From Clostridia bacterium (lineage in GTDB: Bacteria > Bacillota > Clostridia > UMGS1883), in NCBI GenBank assembly GCA_017505525.1, contig JAFVPB010000005.1, positions 1-64,000 on the forward strand: a stretch of 64,000 bases of DNA, written 5' to 3'. The position numbers and the translations under genes are program-made. Shown here in pieces: positions 9,013 through 18,597 of this stretch. Position 1 is the first letter of the stretch; each line of letters opens with the position of its first letter. Below the pieces are notes generated by a model that made no database searches, was not told the DNA's origin, and was given only the letters and a program-made list of their open reading frames with translations.

Positions 9013-9278
9013 TATTTATTACCTCCCAAAGAATAAATCCAGGTTAATACCTCTTCAAAAACAGATGTGTTTAATTCATAATAAATATAGTTTTTATACT
9101 TTTGTTCTGTAATAAGATCAGCACTTTTAAGCTTTGATAAATGGTATGAAACGGTTGCGCCCGTTAAATTAAACTTTTCTGCAATTTCCCCTGCCGATTT
9201 CTTTCCGCCCCGAAGCATAAAGAGTATATCACGCCTCACTGAATCAGAAATTGCTTTTAACGTTTCGTTCATTCCCAT
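9012..9278 (-). CDS. ArsR family repressor, SdpR-like
   Basis: An 88-residue winged-helix regulator. The recognition helix region reads GEIAEKFNLTGATVSYHLSKLKSADLI, typical of ArsR/SmtB proteins. No CxC metal site is visible, which fits the SdpR branch rather than the metal sensors. It overlaps the downstream SdpI-like gene by one base. A 26-bp perfect palindrome just upstream, abutting its own -10, is the probable autoregulatory operator. Confidence 0.9.
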   Translation of the reverse strand: MGMNETLKAISDSVRRDILFMLRGGKKSAGEIAEKFNLTGATVSYHLSKLKSADLITEQKYKNYIYYELNTSVFEEVLTWIYSLGGNK

Positions 9279-9297
9279 TTATATCACCTCTTTACGC

Positions 9298-9351
9298 TCT
9301 ATTTAGAAATATTTCTAAATAGATGATAACATTTAAAATAAAGGATGTCAA
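9298..9351 (-). promoter_or_regulatory. promoter and palindromic operator of the sdpR-sdpI-like pair
   Basis: On the minus strand TTGACA (9351-9346), a 17-nt spacer and TATCAT (9328-9323). A perfect 26-bp palindrome at 9298-9323, whose right half starts ATTTCTAAATAGA, touches the -10 and covers the expected transcription start. That is ideal placement for repression by the ArsR protein. Confidence 0.85.
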
Positions 9352-9386
9352 CAGGGATCCAGAGGAAATTCCGGACAAAAGATGAA

Positions 9387-9415
9387 AAAAACAGACTTCA
9401 AATGAAGTCTGTTTT
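9387..9415 (-). terminator. terminator after tRNA-Gly
   Basis: ACAGACTTCA and TGAAGTCTGT form a stem. On the minus strand it follows the tRNA and is succeeded by a T-run. Confidence 0.88.
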
Positions 9416-9417
9416 TC

Positions 9418-9492
9418 TGGAGCGGAAGACGAGATTCGAACTCGCGACGTTCACCTTGGCAAGGTGACGCTCTACCACTGAGCCACTCCCGC
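9418..9492 (-). tRNA. tRNA-Gly (anticodon GCC)
   Basis: A 75-nt cloverleaf on the minus strand with encoded CCA end. The acceptor stem GCGGGAG pairs with CTTCCGC. The anticodon stem TCACC/GGTGA encloses the loop TTGCCAA, giving GCC. The T-arm GCGAG-TTCGAAT-CTCGT is standard. Confidence 0.95.
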
Positions 9493-9508
9493 AAATTTCA
9501 GCATAGTT

Positions 9509-9537
9509 ATTATAGCAGATAATTTTCTCTTTGTAAA
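9509..9537 (-). promoter_or_regulatory. promoter of tRNA-Gly
   Basis: On the minus strand TTTACA (9537-9532), a 17-nt spacer and TATAAT (9514-9509). Confidence 0.8.
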
Positions 9538-9696
9538 GTCTTTTTTTATAAAAATTCAAAAAAACTTTTTAATTCTGCATATATAGGAAATCTTTGGGAA
9601 ATATAATTTTAACAAAAAAAGAGGATTTTTACTGCGGGTGTCGAAAAAGATTATATATAGCCAAATTATATTTGGAAAAAGAGGAAGGAACTTGTG

Positions 9697-11457
9697 ATGG
9701 CTGGCTTTTTTTCAGAGGAGCTGTTAAACGAAATTATATCGGCAACAGATATAGTTGACATAGTTTCCTCATACGTTCATTTAAAAAGATCGGGCAGCAG
9801 TTTTATGGGTTGTTGTCCGTTTCATAAAGAGAAAACGCCTTCGTTTCACGTAAGTGCCGACAAGCAGCTTTATCACTGTTTTGGTTGCGGGGCCGGAGGA
9901 AGTGCTGTGCAGTTTATAATGAATGCCGAGGGGCTTGATTTTCCCGATGCTGTTAAGTTTCTTGCAGATAAAGTGGGAATAAGAATTCCTGAGGAGGGCA
10001 CGCATCAAAACGAAGAGCGTTATCATAAGAAACAACAGATTTACGAAATGAACCGCGATGCGGCACGATTTTTCCGTGAATCGCTTTTATCGGATGCGGG
10101 GAAAGAGGCAAGAGATTATCTTTCAAAGCGCGGCTTAGAGGGACAAACTATTGCAAAGTTTGGCATTGGATATTCGCTTTCAAGCTGGGATTCACTTTTA
10201 AAGCATCTTGAAAGTAAAGGTTATAAACGAACCCTTATGGTTGAGGCCGGTCTTTGCATTATGAATGAAAAAGGCCATGTTTACGATAGATTCCGCGGCA
10301 GAGTGATGTTTCCGATAATTAATCCAAGCGGTAATATAATCGGCTTTGGAGGAAGAATCCTTTCGGGCGACGGTGCAAAGTATATGAATTCACCTGAAAG
10401 CATTGTATATGATAAAGGAAAGAACTTATTTGCACTTAACCTTGCCAAAAAGAGCGAGAGAGGCTACTTTATCCTTGTTGAGGGATATATGGATGTAATT
10501 TCGCTCCACCAGGCGGGGATAACGGCTGCAGTGGCAGGTTGCGGAACTGCGCTTACCCGAGAGCAGGCGCGGCTTATTTCCAAAAGCCCTGTTTATCTGT
10601 GTTACGACAGCGACGAGGCAGGAATAAAAGCGTGTGAACGGGCGGCTGAAATATTTAAGGACTTTGGCACAAAATTAAAGGTTATATCAATTCCTTCGAG
10701 TAAGGATGCCGACGAATTTATTAAAAATTTCGGCAAAAATGCGTTTGAGGAATTAATAGATAAGGCAAAAACGGTAACGGAGCACAGAATTGATTTGCTT
10801 TTAAAAGGAGCAAACCTTGATGATGTGGCGCAGAAGATAGAAATTATGGAAAAGGCGGCACAGATTTTTGCAGGCATTTCAAATGCCGTTGAGCGCGAGG
10901 TTTACGTTAATCAGCTTTCAATTAAAAGCGGTATAAGCGTTGAAGCCATAAACAGCGAGATAAGAAAAGTAAATTCTAAAAATCTTCGCCGTGAGGTACG
11001 CTCGGAAATTCAGAAAACCGTTTCAATCCAGAACACACAAGCTCCCGAAAAGAAAAACATAACGAAAAGGCGGGCAAAAAGTGAAGCGGGGCTTCTTTCT
11101 ATGATGGCTGAAAGCCAAAAGGTTTTCCAAAGCTTTAAAGAGCACTACAAAGAGGAAAGCTTCAGCTATGATATACATAAAAAAATATATTCCCTCATAT
11201 GCGAATTTTATGAAAATAATGCAGGCGGAAAATGCAGCGATTATCTTTCGGGCAATATGCAGGGAGAAGAAAAAGAACTGTCGGCAGTTCTGATGTCGGT
11301 ACAAAATGTGGACAATCCTGTTTTGGCGGCAAAGGATTTTATGAATGTGCTCGACGATGAAATTTTTAACGAAAAGCTTACAAAAGCACAAAACGAAGGA
11401 AACATAGAAGCTATTTCAGCGCTTCTGAAAGAGAAAAAACAAAAAGGTGGTAAATAA
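9697..11457 (+). CDS. dnaG: DNA primase
   Basis: Synthesises RNA primers at the replication fork, about 586 residues. It has an N-terminal CHC2 zinc finger ([12 protein letters not shown]...CFGCG, about 38-65), a catalytic core with a Toprim segment ([14 protein letters not shown], about 258-340, then CYDSDEAG), and a C-terminal DnaB-interacting region. GAGGAAGG precedes the ATG at 9697. An in-frame GTG at 9694 is a possible alternative start. CCAAAT/ATTTGG at 9661-9675 is a small palindrome in the leader. The rpoD start follows one base after the dnaG stop, the classic macromolecular synthesis operon order. Confidence 0.97.
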   Translation: MAGFFSEELLNEIISATDIVDIVSSYVHLKRSGSSFMGCCPFHKEKTPSFHVSADKQLYHCFGCGAGGSAVQFIMNAEGLDFPDAVKFLADKVGIRIPEEGTHQNEERYHKKQQIYEMNRDAARFFRESLLSDAGKEARDYLSKRGLEGQTIAKFGIGYSLSSWDSLLKHLESKGYKRTLMVEAGLCIMNEKGHVYDRFRGRVMFPIINPSGNIIGFGGRILSGDGAKYMNSPESIVYDKGKNLFALNLAKKSERGYFILVEGYMDVISLHQAGITAAVAGCGTALTREQARLISKSPVYLCYDSDEAGIKACERAAEIFKDFGTKLKVISIPSSKDADEFIKNFGKNAFEELIDKAKTVTEHRIDLLLKGANLDDVAQKIEIMEKAAQIFAGISNAVEREVYVNQLSIKSGISVEAINSEIRKVNSKNLRREVRSEIQKTVSIQNTQAPEKKNITKRRAKSEAGLLSMMAESQKVFQSFKEHYKEESFSYDIHKKIYSLICEFYENNAGGKCSDYLSGNMQGEEKELSAVLMSVQNVDNPVLAAKDFMNVLDDEIFNEKLTKAQNEGNIEAISALLKEKKQKGGK

Positions 11458-11458
11458 A

Positions 11459-12541
11459 ATGAGTGAATCAGCAAACAAAAAGGCAGCCATTAAGGATTTA
11501 ATTGATAAGGGTAAGCAAAAGGGTATGCTTACTGAAGCAGAAATTGAAGAAGCTCTTTCAGAGCTTGAGCTCGATGTTGAGCAAATAGAAAAAATTCACG
11601 ACAATTTAGAAGCTCTTGGAATCGATGTTGTGGGCGAAGATATCGAGCACGAAATTAAAAAGATTGATATAAGCGAAGAAGAGCTTGAAGATTTATCGGT
11701 GCCCGAGGGAATAAATGTTGACGACCATGTTCGTATGTATCTTAAGGAAATCGGTAAGGTTCCTCTTCTTACTCCCAACGAGGAAATTGAATATGCACAG
11801 AGAATGTCTGAAGGCGACGAGGAAGCAAAAAAGAAGCTTACAGAGGCAAATCTTCGCCTTGTTGTTAGTATTGCAAAAAGATATGTCGGACGCGGAATGC
11901 TTTTCCTTGACCTTATTCAGGAGGGTAATCTTGGCCTTATAAAGGCAGTTGAAAAATTCGACTACACTAAAGGCTACAAATTCAGCACTTATGCAACATG
12001 GTGGATTCGTCAGGCGATTACACGTGCTATTGCCGATCAGGCAAGAACAATAAGAATTCCCGTGCACATGGTTGAAACTATAAATAAGCTTATCAGGGTT
12101 TCCCGTCAGCTTCTTCAGGAGCTTGGTCGCGAGCCTTCTCCCGAGGAAATTGCAAAGGAAATGGGTATGTCGCTTGAAAAAGTGCGCGAAATAATGAAGA
12201 TTGCCCAGGAGCCTGTTTCACTTGAAACACCTATTGGCGAAGAGGAAGACAGCCACCTTGGAGATTTCATTCCCGACGATGATGCTCCCGCGCCAAGCGA
12301 AGCAGCCTCTTTCCTTCTTTTAAAGGAGCAGTTGATGGATGTACTTAACACACTTACACCAAGGGAAGAAAAGGTTCTTCGTTTGCGTTTCGGACTTGAA
12401 GACGGCAGAGCAAGAACTCTTGAAGAGGTTGGCGGTGTGTTCGACGTTACGCGTGAAAGAATCCGTCAGATAGAAGCTAAGGCGCTTCGCAAGCTTCGTC
12501 ATCCAAGCAGAAGTAAGAAACTTAAGGACTTCCTTGAATAG
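11459..12541 (+). CDS. rpoD: RNA polymerase primary sigma factor
   Basis: The housekeeping sigma-70/SigA, 360 residues, which directs RNA polymerase to the TTGACA/TATAAT promoters seen across this window. A short region 1.1 is followed by region 1.2 ([17 protein letters not shown]), region 2.3-2.4 ([20 protein letters not shown]), region 3 and region 4.2 ([20 protein letters not shown]). The ATG at 11459 was chosen because AAGGTGG lies 8 nt upstream. A GTG at 11447 in the same frame would overlap dnaG. A strong terminator ends the dnaG-rpoD operon. Confidence 0.97.
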   Translation: MSESANKKAAIKDLIDKGKQKGMLTEAEIEEALSELELDVEQIEKIHDNLEALGIDVVGEDIEHEIKKIDISEEELEDLSVPEGINVDDHVRMYLKEIGKVPLLTPNEEIEYAQRMSEGDEEAKKKLTEANLRLVVSIAKRYVGRGMLFLDLIQEGNLGLIKAVEKFDYTKGYKFSTYATWWIRQAITRAIADQARTIRIPVHMVETINKLIRVSRQLLQELGREPSPEEIAKEMGMSLEKVREIMKIAQEPVSLETPIGEEEDSHLGDFIPDDDAPAPSEAASFLLLKEQLMDVLNTLTPREEKVLRLRFGLEDGRARTLEEVGGVFDVTRERIRQIEAKALRKLRHPSRSKKLKDFLE

Positions 12542-12549
12542 AATGCAAC

Positions 12550-12585
12550 AAAACCCCCGATGTGATATATCACATCGGGGGTTTT
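12550..12585 (+). terminator. terminator of the dnaG-rpoD operon
   Basis: A perfect GC-rich stem (AAAACCCCCGATGTGAT and its complement) ending in TTTT. Confidence 0.92.
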
Positions 12586-12600
12586 AAGATTTCTCTTTTT

Positions 12601-12662
12601 GTAGGGGACGGTATTCAGGACGTTCCGTTTGACGGACTGTCGAGGACGCCAGTCCCTACAAT
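12601..12662. repeat. short intergenic repeat with GTAGGG...CCCTACA ends
   Basis: The ends GTAGGGGACG and CCAGTCCCTACA are imperfect complements, with an inner GACG-rich palindrome (ACGTTCCGTTTGACGGACTGT). It lies between converging genes. Elements with the same CCCTAC-type ends sit at 17187-17213 and 24433-24510, suggesting a dispersed small palindromic family. Confidence 0.5.
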
Positions 12663-12677
12663 TATTTATATAAAAAC

Positions 12678-13424
12678 CTACAATACCTTATTTAAAAAGT
12701 CTATTGTTCGTGGATTTTTGGGGCTAGCAAAGATTTCTTCGGGGGTGCCTTCCTCCAAAATTACACCTTCGTCCATAAACATAACCCTGTCGGCAACTTC
12801 ACGGGCAAAGCCCATCTCGTGTGTTACAACAACCATTGTCATTCCGTCGTTTGCAAGTTTTTTCATAACTGCAAGAACTTCTCCGACCATTTCAGGGTCG
12901 AGAGCACTTGTAGGTTCGTCGAAAAGCATAATATCGGGATTCATGGCAAGCGAACGCGCAATTGCAACACGCTGCTTCTGTCCGCCTGAAAGTTGAGAAG
13001 GAAAGCTTTCGGCCTTATCTGTAAGTCCAACTGTTTCTAAAAGCTTAAACGCAGTTTTCTCGGCGTCTTCTTTAGAAGCCTTTTTTAAATCAACTGGAGC
13101 AAGCATAAGGTTTCTTAAAACATTCATATTTGCAAACAGATTGAAGTGCTGAAAAACCATACCTATATTTTCACGGACTTTGTTGATGTTGAGCTTTTTA
13201 TCTGTGAGGCGGTATCCGTCGACTATTATTTCGCCCGAGGTTATGTTTTCAAGACGGTTCATACATCTTAAAAAGGTTGATTTACCGCTTCCCGAAGGCC
13301 CGATAACACAAACAACCTCGCCCTCGTAAATATCTGTTGAAATGCCTTTTAAAACTTCGTTATGACTAAAGCTTTTTTTAAGATTTTCTATGTGGATTTT
13401 CACATTATCATAATTTACGGCCAC
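12678..13424 (-). CDS. polar amino acid ABC transporter ATPase
   Basis: The 248-residue ATP-binding subunit of a PAAT-type importer (GlnQ/HisP group). Walker A is GPSGSGKST, the signature LSGGQKQR, and Walker [12 protein letters not shown], all in normal order. The GTG start follows GAAAGGAG and overlaps the end of the permease gene by 17 nt. With the permease and lipoprotein upstream it completes a one-permease, one-ATPase, one-binding-protein system for an amino acid such as glutamine, cystine or arginine. The exact substrate cannot be read from the sequence. Confidence 0.93.
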   Translation of the reverse strand: MAVNYDNVKIHIENLKKSFSHNEVLKGISTDIYEGEVVCVIGPSGSGKSTFLRCMNRLENITSGEIIVDGYRLTDKKLNINKVRENIGMVFQHFNLFANMNVLRNLMLAPVDLKKASKEDAEKTAFKLLETVGLTDKAESFPSQLSGGQKQRVAIARSLAMNPDIMLFDEPTSALDPEMVGEVLAVMKKLANDGMTMVVVTHEMGFAREVADRVMFMDEGVILEEGTPEEIFASPKNPRTIDFLNKVL

Positions 13425-14082
13425 GGTTCAGTCTCCTTTCTAAAGCATTTGCAATCTGCTGCAGCGAAAGAATAACAACAAGATACATTACAGCTACAAT
13501 TGCCCATGTCTGGAAAGATTTGAATGTTATAGCGATTACGTTCTGCGCTTTGTTTACAAGCTCGGGGAATCCTATAACAGATAAGATTGATGTATCTTTA
13601 AGCGTTATTATAAACTGATTCACAATGCTGGGAATCATATTTTTTATTGCCTGTGGGAGAACAACGCGGAACATTGAACGCCAATATGATAATCCAAGGC
13701 TTCTTGCCGCCTCCATCTGCCCGGGGTCGATAGACTGAATCCCTGCGCGGATTATTTCCGACATATATGCGCCGCAGTTTAAAGCAAGGCAGATTGTTCC
13801 CGCCTGAAGCGAGGTAAGTACAAACGAACTTCCTGCCAATGTTTTTAAGCCATACGGAACACCGTAAAACACAAAAAACGCTAAAACAATCATTGGAACA
13901 CCGCGGATAAGATTTACGTATATAGCAGCAATCGCTTTGGAAACTTTGTTGTCTACAACGCTTGATAATCCAAAAATTATTCCTAATATACAGCCAAACA
14001 AAAGCCCAAATAAAGCAAGCAGTAGGGTTTGCCCCATTGCACTGAGCAACAGAGCCCCATATTCACTTATAATCTGAATCAT
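13408..14082 (-). CDS. polar amino acid ABC transporter permease
   Basis: A 224-residue HisM/GlnP-type permease with about five membrane segments. The EAA-loop that docks the ATPase is seen in [30 protein letters not shown] (two shorter cores: EAARSLG and PQAIKN). It probably acts as a homodimer because only one permease gene is present. AAGGAGG precedes the ATG. It lies between the binding lipoprotein and the ATPase on the same strand. Confidence 0.93.
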   Translation of the reverse strand: MIQIISEYGALLLSAMGQTLLLALFGLLFGCILGIIFGLSSVVDNKVSKAIAAIYVNLIRGVPMIVLAFFVFYGVPYGLKTLAGSSFVLTSLQAGTICLALNCGAYMSEIIRAGIQSIDPGQMEAARSLGLSYWRSMFRVVLPQAIKNMIPSIVNQFIITLKDTSILSVIGFPELVNKAQNVIAITFKSFQTWAIVAVMYLVVILSLQQIANALERRLNRGRKL

Positions 14083-14109
14083 CAGACTTCCTCCTTAAAG
14101 AAATCGAAA

Positions 14110-14138
14110 AAAGGGTACCAGACAATCTGATACCCTTT
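14110..14138 (-). terminator. attenuating hairpin between binding protein and permease
   Basis: AAAGGGTA (14110-14117) pairs with TACCCTTT (14131-14138), with an inner CAGA/TCTG. On the minus strand a T-run follows. It sits between the binding-protein gene and its permease, where partial termination or mRNA stabilisation would give excess binding protein. Confidence 0.75.
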
Positions 14139-14150
14139 CAGTTAAAGCTA

Positions 14151-14921
14151 TTAACCGAGATATTTTGCGATTATCTCATCATATTTTCCGTTTTCGCGAA
14201 TGTTCTTAAGTCCTGCGTTGAATAAATCAACAAGTTCCTGCTTTGTTTCATCAAAGATTGCAAAACCATACTGTGCAGGCTCGTTCTCTGTGCCATCAAC
14301 ATATTTCATATCGAGCTCGCCTGTTTTGATGTTATACTTAAGAATAGGAGTGTCGTCAAGACAAGCATCAACCTGACCGCCCATAACTGCCTGATACATA
14401 TCAGGTGATGTTGGGAAAGTTACTACGGTGAAACCGTATTCATCCTTGATGCTTTCAGCATACTGATTGCTCATTGTACCATTCTTAACAGCAACCTTTT
14501 TGCCCTTTAAGTCTTCAAAGCCTTTAATGTCGGAATTCTTTGCTACCGCCATACCCTGAGTTGCATCGTAGTAGCCATCAGAGAATGTCCAACCGTTATT
14601 TTTTCTTTCTTCTGTGATTGAAGCGCCTGCAATCATACCATCAGCCTGACCTGCCTGGCAAGCTGCGATAGCGGCATCCCAACCGATATACTGAAGGTCG
14701 TATGTAAAGCCCTGATCTTCAGCGATTGCTGCAAGAATATCCATATCTATACCTACGATATTGCCTTCAGCATCCTGGAATTCAAAGGGGCTGAAGCCTT
14801 TGTCGGTTGCTATAACAAATTTCTTTCCGTTTTCTGCGTTCTGAGTGTCGTCTGTTTTTGTGCAAGCGCAAAGAGTGAGCGCAAGTGTAAGTGCACAAAT
14901 AAGTGCTAAAAACTTTTTCAT
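14151..14921 (-). CDS. amino acid ABC transporter substrate-binding lipoprotein
   Basis: A 256-residue extracellular solute-binding protein of family 3. The signal peptide ends in LTLCAC with Cys20 as the lipidated residue, so it should be tethered to the outer face of the membrane. The mature part starts with a family-3 pattern (FVIATDKGFSPFEFQDAEG) and carries GIDMDILAAIAE and GWDAAIAACQAGQADGM. It is the first gene of the importer operon, behind a near-consensus promoter. The ligand is probably a polar amino acid. Confidence 0.93.
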   Translation of the reverse strand: MKKFLALICALTLALTLCACTKTDDTQNAENGKKFVIATDKGFSPFEFQDAEGNIVGIDMDILAAIAEDQGFTYDLQYIGWDAAIAACQAGQADGMIAGASITEERKNNGWTFSDGYYDATQGMAVAKNSDIKGFEDLKGKKVAVKNGTMSNQYAESIKDEYGFTVVTFPTSPDMYQAVMGGQVDACLDDTPILKYNIKTGELDMKYVDGTENEPAQYGFAIFDETKQELVDLFNAGLKNIRENGKYDEIIAKYLG

Positions 14922-14968
14922 AATTTACCATTTCCTTTCTAATTAGCCCATAATAGGGAATATATCAC

Positions 14969-14997
14969 ATTATACCATAAAAAAGCAAATCAGTCAA
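14969..14997 (-). promoter_or_regulatory. promoter of the amino acid importer operon
   Basis: On the minus strand TTGACT (14997-14992), a 17-nt spacer and TATAAT (14974-14969). Confidence 0.85.
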
Positions 14998-15018
14998 TAT
15001 TAATATGAAAAGCGTGTT

Positions 15019-17160
15019 TTACAGCTTCATCGTAAGCGAAATTCTCTTTTTCTCTTTATCGATATCAAGAATTTTTACTTTTACGATGTCTCCAACGCTT
15101 AAAACATCGGTGGGATGCTTTATAAATTTATCTGATATCTGCGAAATGTGAACAAGTCCGTCCTGATGCACACCGATATCTACAAAAGCACCAAAATCAA
15201 TAACGTTTCTTACTGTTCCTTCCACAATCATACCGCTTTGAAGTTCTTCAAGCGACATACAACCGCTTTTTAATAGTGGCTTTTGAAGTTCATCACGCAA
15301 GTCGCGTCCGGGCTTTGCGAGGGCATCACAAATATCACGGAGAGTGTACATACCTATAGAGAATTTTTCGCAGATTTTTTCTGCATTTTCTTTAGTGATA
15401 CGTGATTTTATATCGGAAAAATCGCCTTTCTTTATTTCTTCGGCTGAATAAGAACAAAGAGAGATTAGCTCGCGCGCGGCATCGTAGCTTTCGGGATGCA
15501 CAGAGGTGTTATCTAAAAATTCGTCGCCTCCGGGAATTCGCATAAAGCCTGCACACTGAACAAACGCCTTGTTTCCAAGCTTATTAACCTTTAAAAGCTC
15601 GCTCCTTTTGTGAAAAGCACCAACTTCTTCGCGGTAATCAACAATGTTTTTTGCAACTGCAGAAGATATGCCCGAAATATATGAAAGAAGAGAAGATGAA
15701 GCTGTATTAAGGTCGACGCCAACACTGTTTACGCAGCTTTCTACAACTCCGCCAAGAGCTGTAGAGAGTTGCTTTTGATTGCAGTCGTGCTGATACTGCC
15801 CAACTCCGATCGACTTGGGATCGATTTTAACAAGCTCTGCCATAGGGTCCTGAAGTCTTCGTGCAATAGAAACTGCGCTTCGGAGTGATACATCGTAATC
15901 GGGGAATTCTTCTGCCCCGAGCTTGCTTGCACTGTATACCGATGCACCCGCTTCAGAAACAACCATATACTTAACCTCGCGCCCGAGTGTGGGGATAAGC
16001 TCGGAAATAAACTGTTCGCTTTCGCCCGTTGCAGTACCGTTACCGATAGAAATAAGAGTAACGCCGTTGCGCTCTATCATTTGCGAGATTTGTTTTTTTG
16101 CCTTTTCACGGTCGTGATGTTCAAGAGTGAAATAGCCAACTCCTGTTTCGAGCACCTTGCCCGTTTCATCTACAACCGCAAGCTTACAACCCGTTCTGTA
16201 GCCGGGGTCAACACCCAATACTGTATGACCTTTTACAGGCGGAACAAGAATAAGATTTTTAAGGTTTACGCTGAAAAGCTTAATTGCTGAATTCTGTGCG
16301 CGCTCGGTTAAAACATTGCGTATTTCGTTTTCAATTGAGGGCGCAATAAGTCTTTTATAAGAATCCTCGCACGTTTCTTTTACCATTTCGGAAAGCTTGC
16401 CGTTTCCCTTAATTGTGTTCTTTTCAAGATAGGAAAGGATAATTTCGCTTTCAACTTCGATTTTAACATTGAGAACACTTTCTTTTTCGCCGCGGTCCAT
16501 AGCCAGTATTCGGTGGTCGGCAACAGATTTAACAGGCTCGGAAAATTCGTAATACATCTGATAGACGCTGTTTTCATTCTTTGTTACGCGGCTTGTGATA
16601 AAGCCGTTCTGATAAGTAAGGCGGCGGATTTCCTTGCGGTAATCGGCATTGTCGCTTATGTTTTCTGCAATTATGTCCTGCGCGCCCGCCAATGCATCTT
16701 CAACTGAAGAAACGCCCTTTTCTTCATCGATATATTTAGAAGCTTCCTCAAAAATATCGCCTGTGAATTCCTGAAGAAAGATAAGCTCTGATAGTGGTTC
16801 AAGCCCTTTTTCACGTGCAACGCTTGCACGTGTTTTTCTTTTCGGGCGGTATGGGCGGTATATATCTTCAAGCTCGGTAAGAGTTTTTGCGTTCGAAATT
16901 TTTTCTGTAAGCTCGTCTGTAAGCTTGCCCTGTTCATCAATAAGGCGCTTGATTTCTTCCTTTTTTTCTTCTATTGCGCGGAGCATATCAAGACGAACAC
17001 TGATGCTGCGTATAAGCTGGTCGTCCATATTTCCCGTAAGTTCTTTACGGTAGCGCGCAATAAAGGGAATGGTGTTTCCCTCGTCAAGAAGATTTATTAC
17101 ATTCTGTGTGTTTTTTTCGCTTGTGCCGAATTCGGCACACAGCTCCTTTAAAATGTCCAT
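15019..17160 (-). CDS. tex: Tex family transcription accessory / RNA-binding protein
   Basis: A 713-residue cytoplasmic nucleic-acid-binding protein of the Tex/Spt6-like family, implicated in transcription and RNA quality control. The N-terminal helical domain includes NTIPFIARYRKELTGNMDD. A YqgF-like RNase H fold follows (GHTVLGVDPGYRTGCKLAV), then helix-hairpin-helix segments (YISGISSAVAKNIVDYRE) and a C-terminal S1 domain (NVIDFGAFVDIGVHQDGLVHIS). AAGGAGT precedes the ATG. It is a monocistronic gene by spacing. Confidence 0.96.
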   Translation of the reverse strand: MDILKELCAEFGTSEKNTQNVINLLDEGNTIPFIARYRKELTGNMDDQLIRSISVRLDMLRAIEEKKEEIKRLIDEQGKLTDELTEKISNAKTLTELEDIYRPYRPKRKTRASVAREKGLEPLSELIFLQEFTGDIFEEASKYIDEEKGVSSVEDALAGAQDIIAENISDNADYRKEIRRLTYQNGFITSRVTKNENSVYQMYYEFSEPVKSVADHRILAMDRGEKESVLNVKIEVESEIILSYLEKNTIKGNGKLSEMVKETCEDSYKRLIAPSIENEIRNVLTERAQNSAIKLFSVNLKNLILVPPVKGHTVLGVDPGYRTGCKLAVVDETGKVLETGVGYFTLEHHDREKAKKQISQMIERNGVTLISIGNGTATGESEQFISELIPTLGREVKYMVVSEAGASVYSASKLGAEEFPDYDVSLRSAVSIARRLQDPMAELVKIDPKSIGVGQYQHDCNQKQLSTALGGVVESCVNSVGVDLNTASSSLLSYISGISSAVAKNIVDYREEVGAFHKRSELLKVNKLGNKAFVQCAGFMRIPGGDEFLDNTSVHPESYDAARELISLCSYSAEEIKKGDFSDIKSRITKENAEKICEKFSIGMYTLRDICDALAKPGRDLRDELQKPLLKSGCMSLEELQSGMIVEGTVRNVIDFGAFVDIGVHQDGLVHISQISDKFIKHPTDVLSVGDIVKVKILDIDKEKKRISLTMKL

Positions 17161-17186
17161 TATTATTACTCCTTAAATAATTTTGC

Positions 17187-17208
17187 GGGAGGGCACAGAG
17201 GCCCTCCC
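17187..17208. repeat. small hairpin repeat with CCCTACA end
   Basis: GGGAGGGC (17187-17194) pairs with GCCCTCCC (17201-17208), followed by CTACA. It lies between tex and the chromate transporter operon and could end the latter's minus-strand transcript, although no clear U-run follows. Confidence 0.5.
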
Positions 17209-17229
17209 CTACAGTATAATCCACATTTC

Positions 17230-17793
17230 TTATAAAGAAAATATTGCTCCGATTATTCCCGAAGCTACAATATAGATTATCGGATGAAGCTTAATCTTGT
17301 TGGTTAATACCAAAAGTACAATAAATAGAATTAAAGCTTTAATATTAAGGGAAGAAAGAGTTAAAGCGGGGCAAAGTGCATTTCTTATCATTGATAGCCC
17401 TGCGGCGCATATCATTGCCGTAACGGCAGGCCGTATTCCATAGAAAGATGCATCCACATATTTATTGGAGCGAAATGCAGTAAGAACCTTTGAAACAAGA
17501 ATTATTATTATTACCGATGGAATAACAAGCCCCATTGTAGCAATTACAGCTCCCAGAAGAGCACCCCACAAGCCGTGCTGACTGCCCACAGTGTAGCCCA
17601 CATAGGTTGCCATATTTACGCCGATTGGTCCGGGGGTTGATTCGCCAAGGGCAACCATCGTTGATAAAACATTTTCGTCGAACCAACCGTAAGATTCGCC
17701 CATTGTGCGAAGAAACGGGATTGTTGCAAGTCCTCCGCCCACAGCGAAAAGGCCCGTTTTAAAGAATTCAAGAAAGAGAAGAACAAAAATCAT
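17230..17793 (-). CDS. chromate transporter half, second subunit
   Basis: A 187-residue ChrA-type half transporter. The family signature is seen as FKTGLFAVGGGLATIPFLRTM near the N-terminus and ESTPGPIGVNMATYVGY. About five membrane segments are predicted. The start at 17793 was chosen because AAAGGAG lies upstream and the ATG overlaps the previous stop as ATGA. The frame is open upstream but that stretch overlaps the neighbour. Paired short-chain ChrA subunits of opposite topology usually form one transporter. In anaerobes the true substrate may not be chromate. Confidence 0.9.
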   Translation of the reverse strand: MIFVLLFLEFFKTGLFAVGGGLATIPFLRTMGESYGWFDENVLSTMVALGESTPGPIGVNMATYVGYTVGSQHGLWGALLGAVIATMGLVIPSVIIIILVSKVLTAFRSNKYVDASFYGIRPAVTAMICAAGLSMIRNALCPALTLSSLNIKALILFIVLLVLTNKIKLHPIIYIVASGIIGAIFSL

Positions 17794-18335
17794 TTTTCTA
17801 TCTCCTTTCTGCCACGGGCAAAAATGCCGAGCACTGCCGCGCCAAGAACTATGAATATTGGCGAAACAGAGGGGAATACCACGGAAATAACAAGCGATAC
17901 AATCATTATGGCAATACAAAGCTTATCTATAAGAGCTTTTTTGCCCATAGTGATAACGGCATTTATTATTAAAACGGCAACGCATGCGCGAATTCCACCG
18001 AAAATATGGGCAACAATTTCGTACTCCATAAAGGCGGTAAGAACAGATGCTATTAATATAATTATCACAAGGCTTGGAAGAATAACGCCGAGCGTTGCAG
18101 CTATCGCGCCTAAAATGCCACCCATTTTTCTGCCTATAAAAGTGGCGGTATTTACAGCAATAACGCCCGGGGTACACTGCGCTACGGCATAATAATCAAG
18201 AACTTCTTCCTCACTTGCCCATTTTTTATTATCAACTACCTCTTTTTGTATAAGAGAGAGCATCGCATATCCTCCGCCAAAGGTGAACGCACCTATGCGC
18301 ATAAAGGTTAAAAACAAATCAAGAAATATATTCAT
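17790..18335 (-). CDS. chromate transporter half, first subunit
   Basis: A 181-residue ChrA-type membrane protein. It has FMRIGAFTFGGGYAMLSLIQKE near the N-terminus and AQCTPGVIAVNTATFIG, which are the family motifs. It is the partner of the following gene, overlapping by four bases (ATGA). AAGGAG lies before the ATG. It lies downstream of an S4 RNA-binding gene and an M18 peptidase in a five-gene minus-strand run. Confidence 0.9.
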   Translation of the reverse strand: MNIFLDLFLTFMRIGAFTFGGGYAMLSLIQKEVVDNKKWASEEEVLDYYAVAQCTPGVIAVNTATFIGRKMGGILGAIAATLGVILPSLVIIILIASVLTAFMEYEIVAHIFGGIRACVAVLIINAVITMGKKALIDKLCIAIMIVSLVISVVFPSVSPIFIVLGAAVLGIFARGRKEIEK

Positions 18336-18344
18336 AGCGTCTCC

Positions 18345-18593
18345 TTAGTTGTTGTCGATTACGGTGTAGAGCGAAGAAGCATCGTTTTTTAAGGTGTGTT
18401 CCTTAACGTCTTCAATTCTCACACTTATGTGGCGCTCGCCAAAGCGGATTTCCACAATGTCGCCCGGCTTAACCTCGCAAGAGGCTTTAGCCACTTTTCC
18501 GTTTACGCTTACTCTTCCTGCGTCGCACGCTTCGTTTGCAACGGTGCGGCGCTTGATAATACGCGATACCTTTAAAAATTTATCAATTCTCAT
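18345..18593 (-). CDS. S4 domain RNA-binding protein, RqcP/Hsp15-like
   Basis: An 82-residue protein made almost wholly of an S4 domain (MRIDKFLKVSRIIKRRTVANEAC through VSVNGKVAKASCEVKPGDIVEI). In Firmicutes this small family (RqcP/YabO) binds the 50S-tRNA complex during ribosome-associated quality control. The length and the KxRTxANEAC pattern match. It is placed 4 nt after the M18 peptidase stop and 9 nt before the chromate transporter pair. Confidence 0.9.
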   Translation of the reverse strand: MRIDKFLKVSRIIKRRTVANEACDAGRVSVNGKVAKASCEVKPGDIVEIRFGERHISVRIEDVKEHTLKNDASSLYTVIDNN

Positions 18594-18597
18594 ATTA

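Noticed and set aside
12601-12662. Riboswitch downstream of rpoD
   Set aside because: It lies between convergent genes after a terminator and shares ends with other intergenic palindromes, so a small repeat is the simpler reading.
17794-17919. Upstream extension of the second chromate transporter gene
   Set aside because: It overlaps the first subunit out of frame and lacks family similarity. The ATGA overlap and RBS support 17793.
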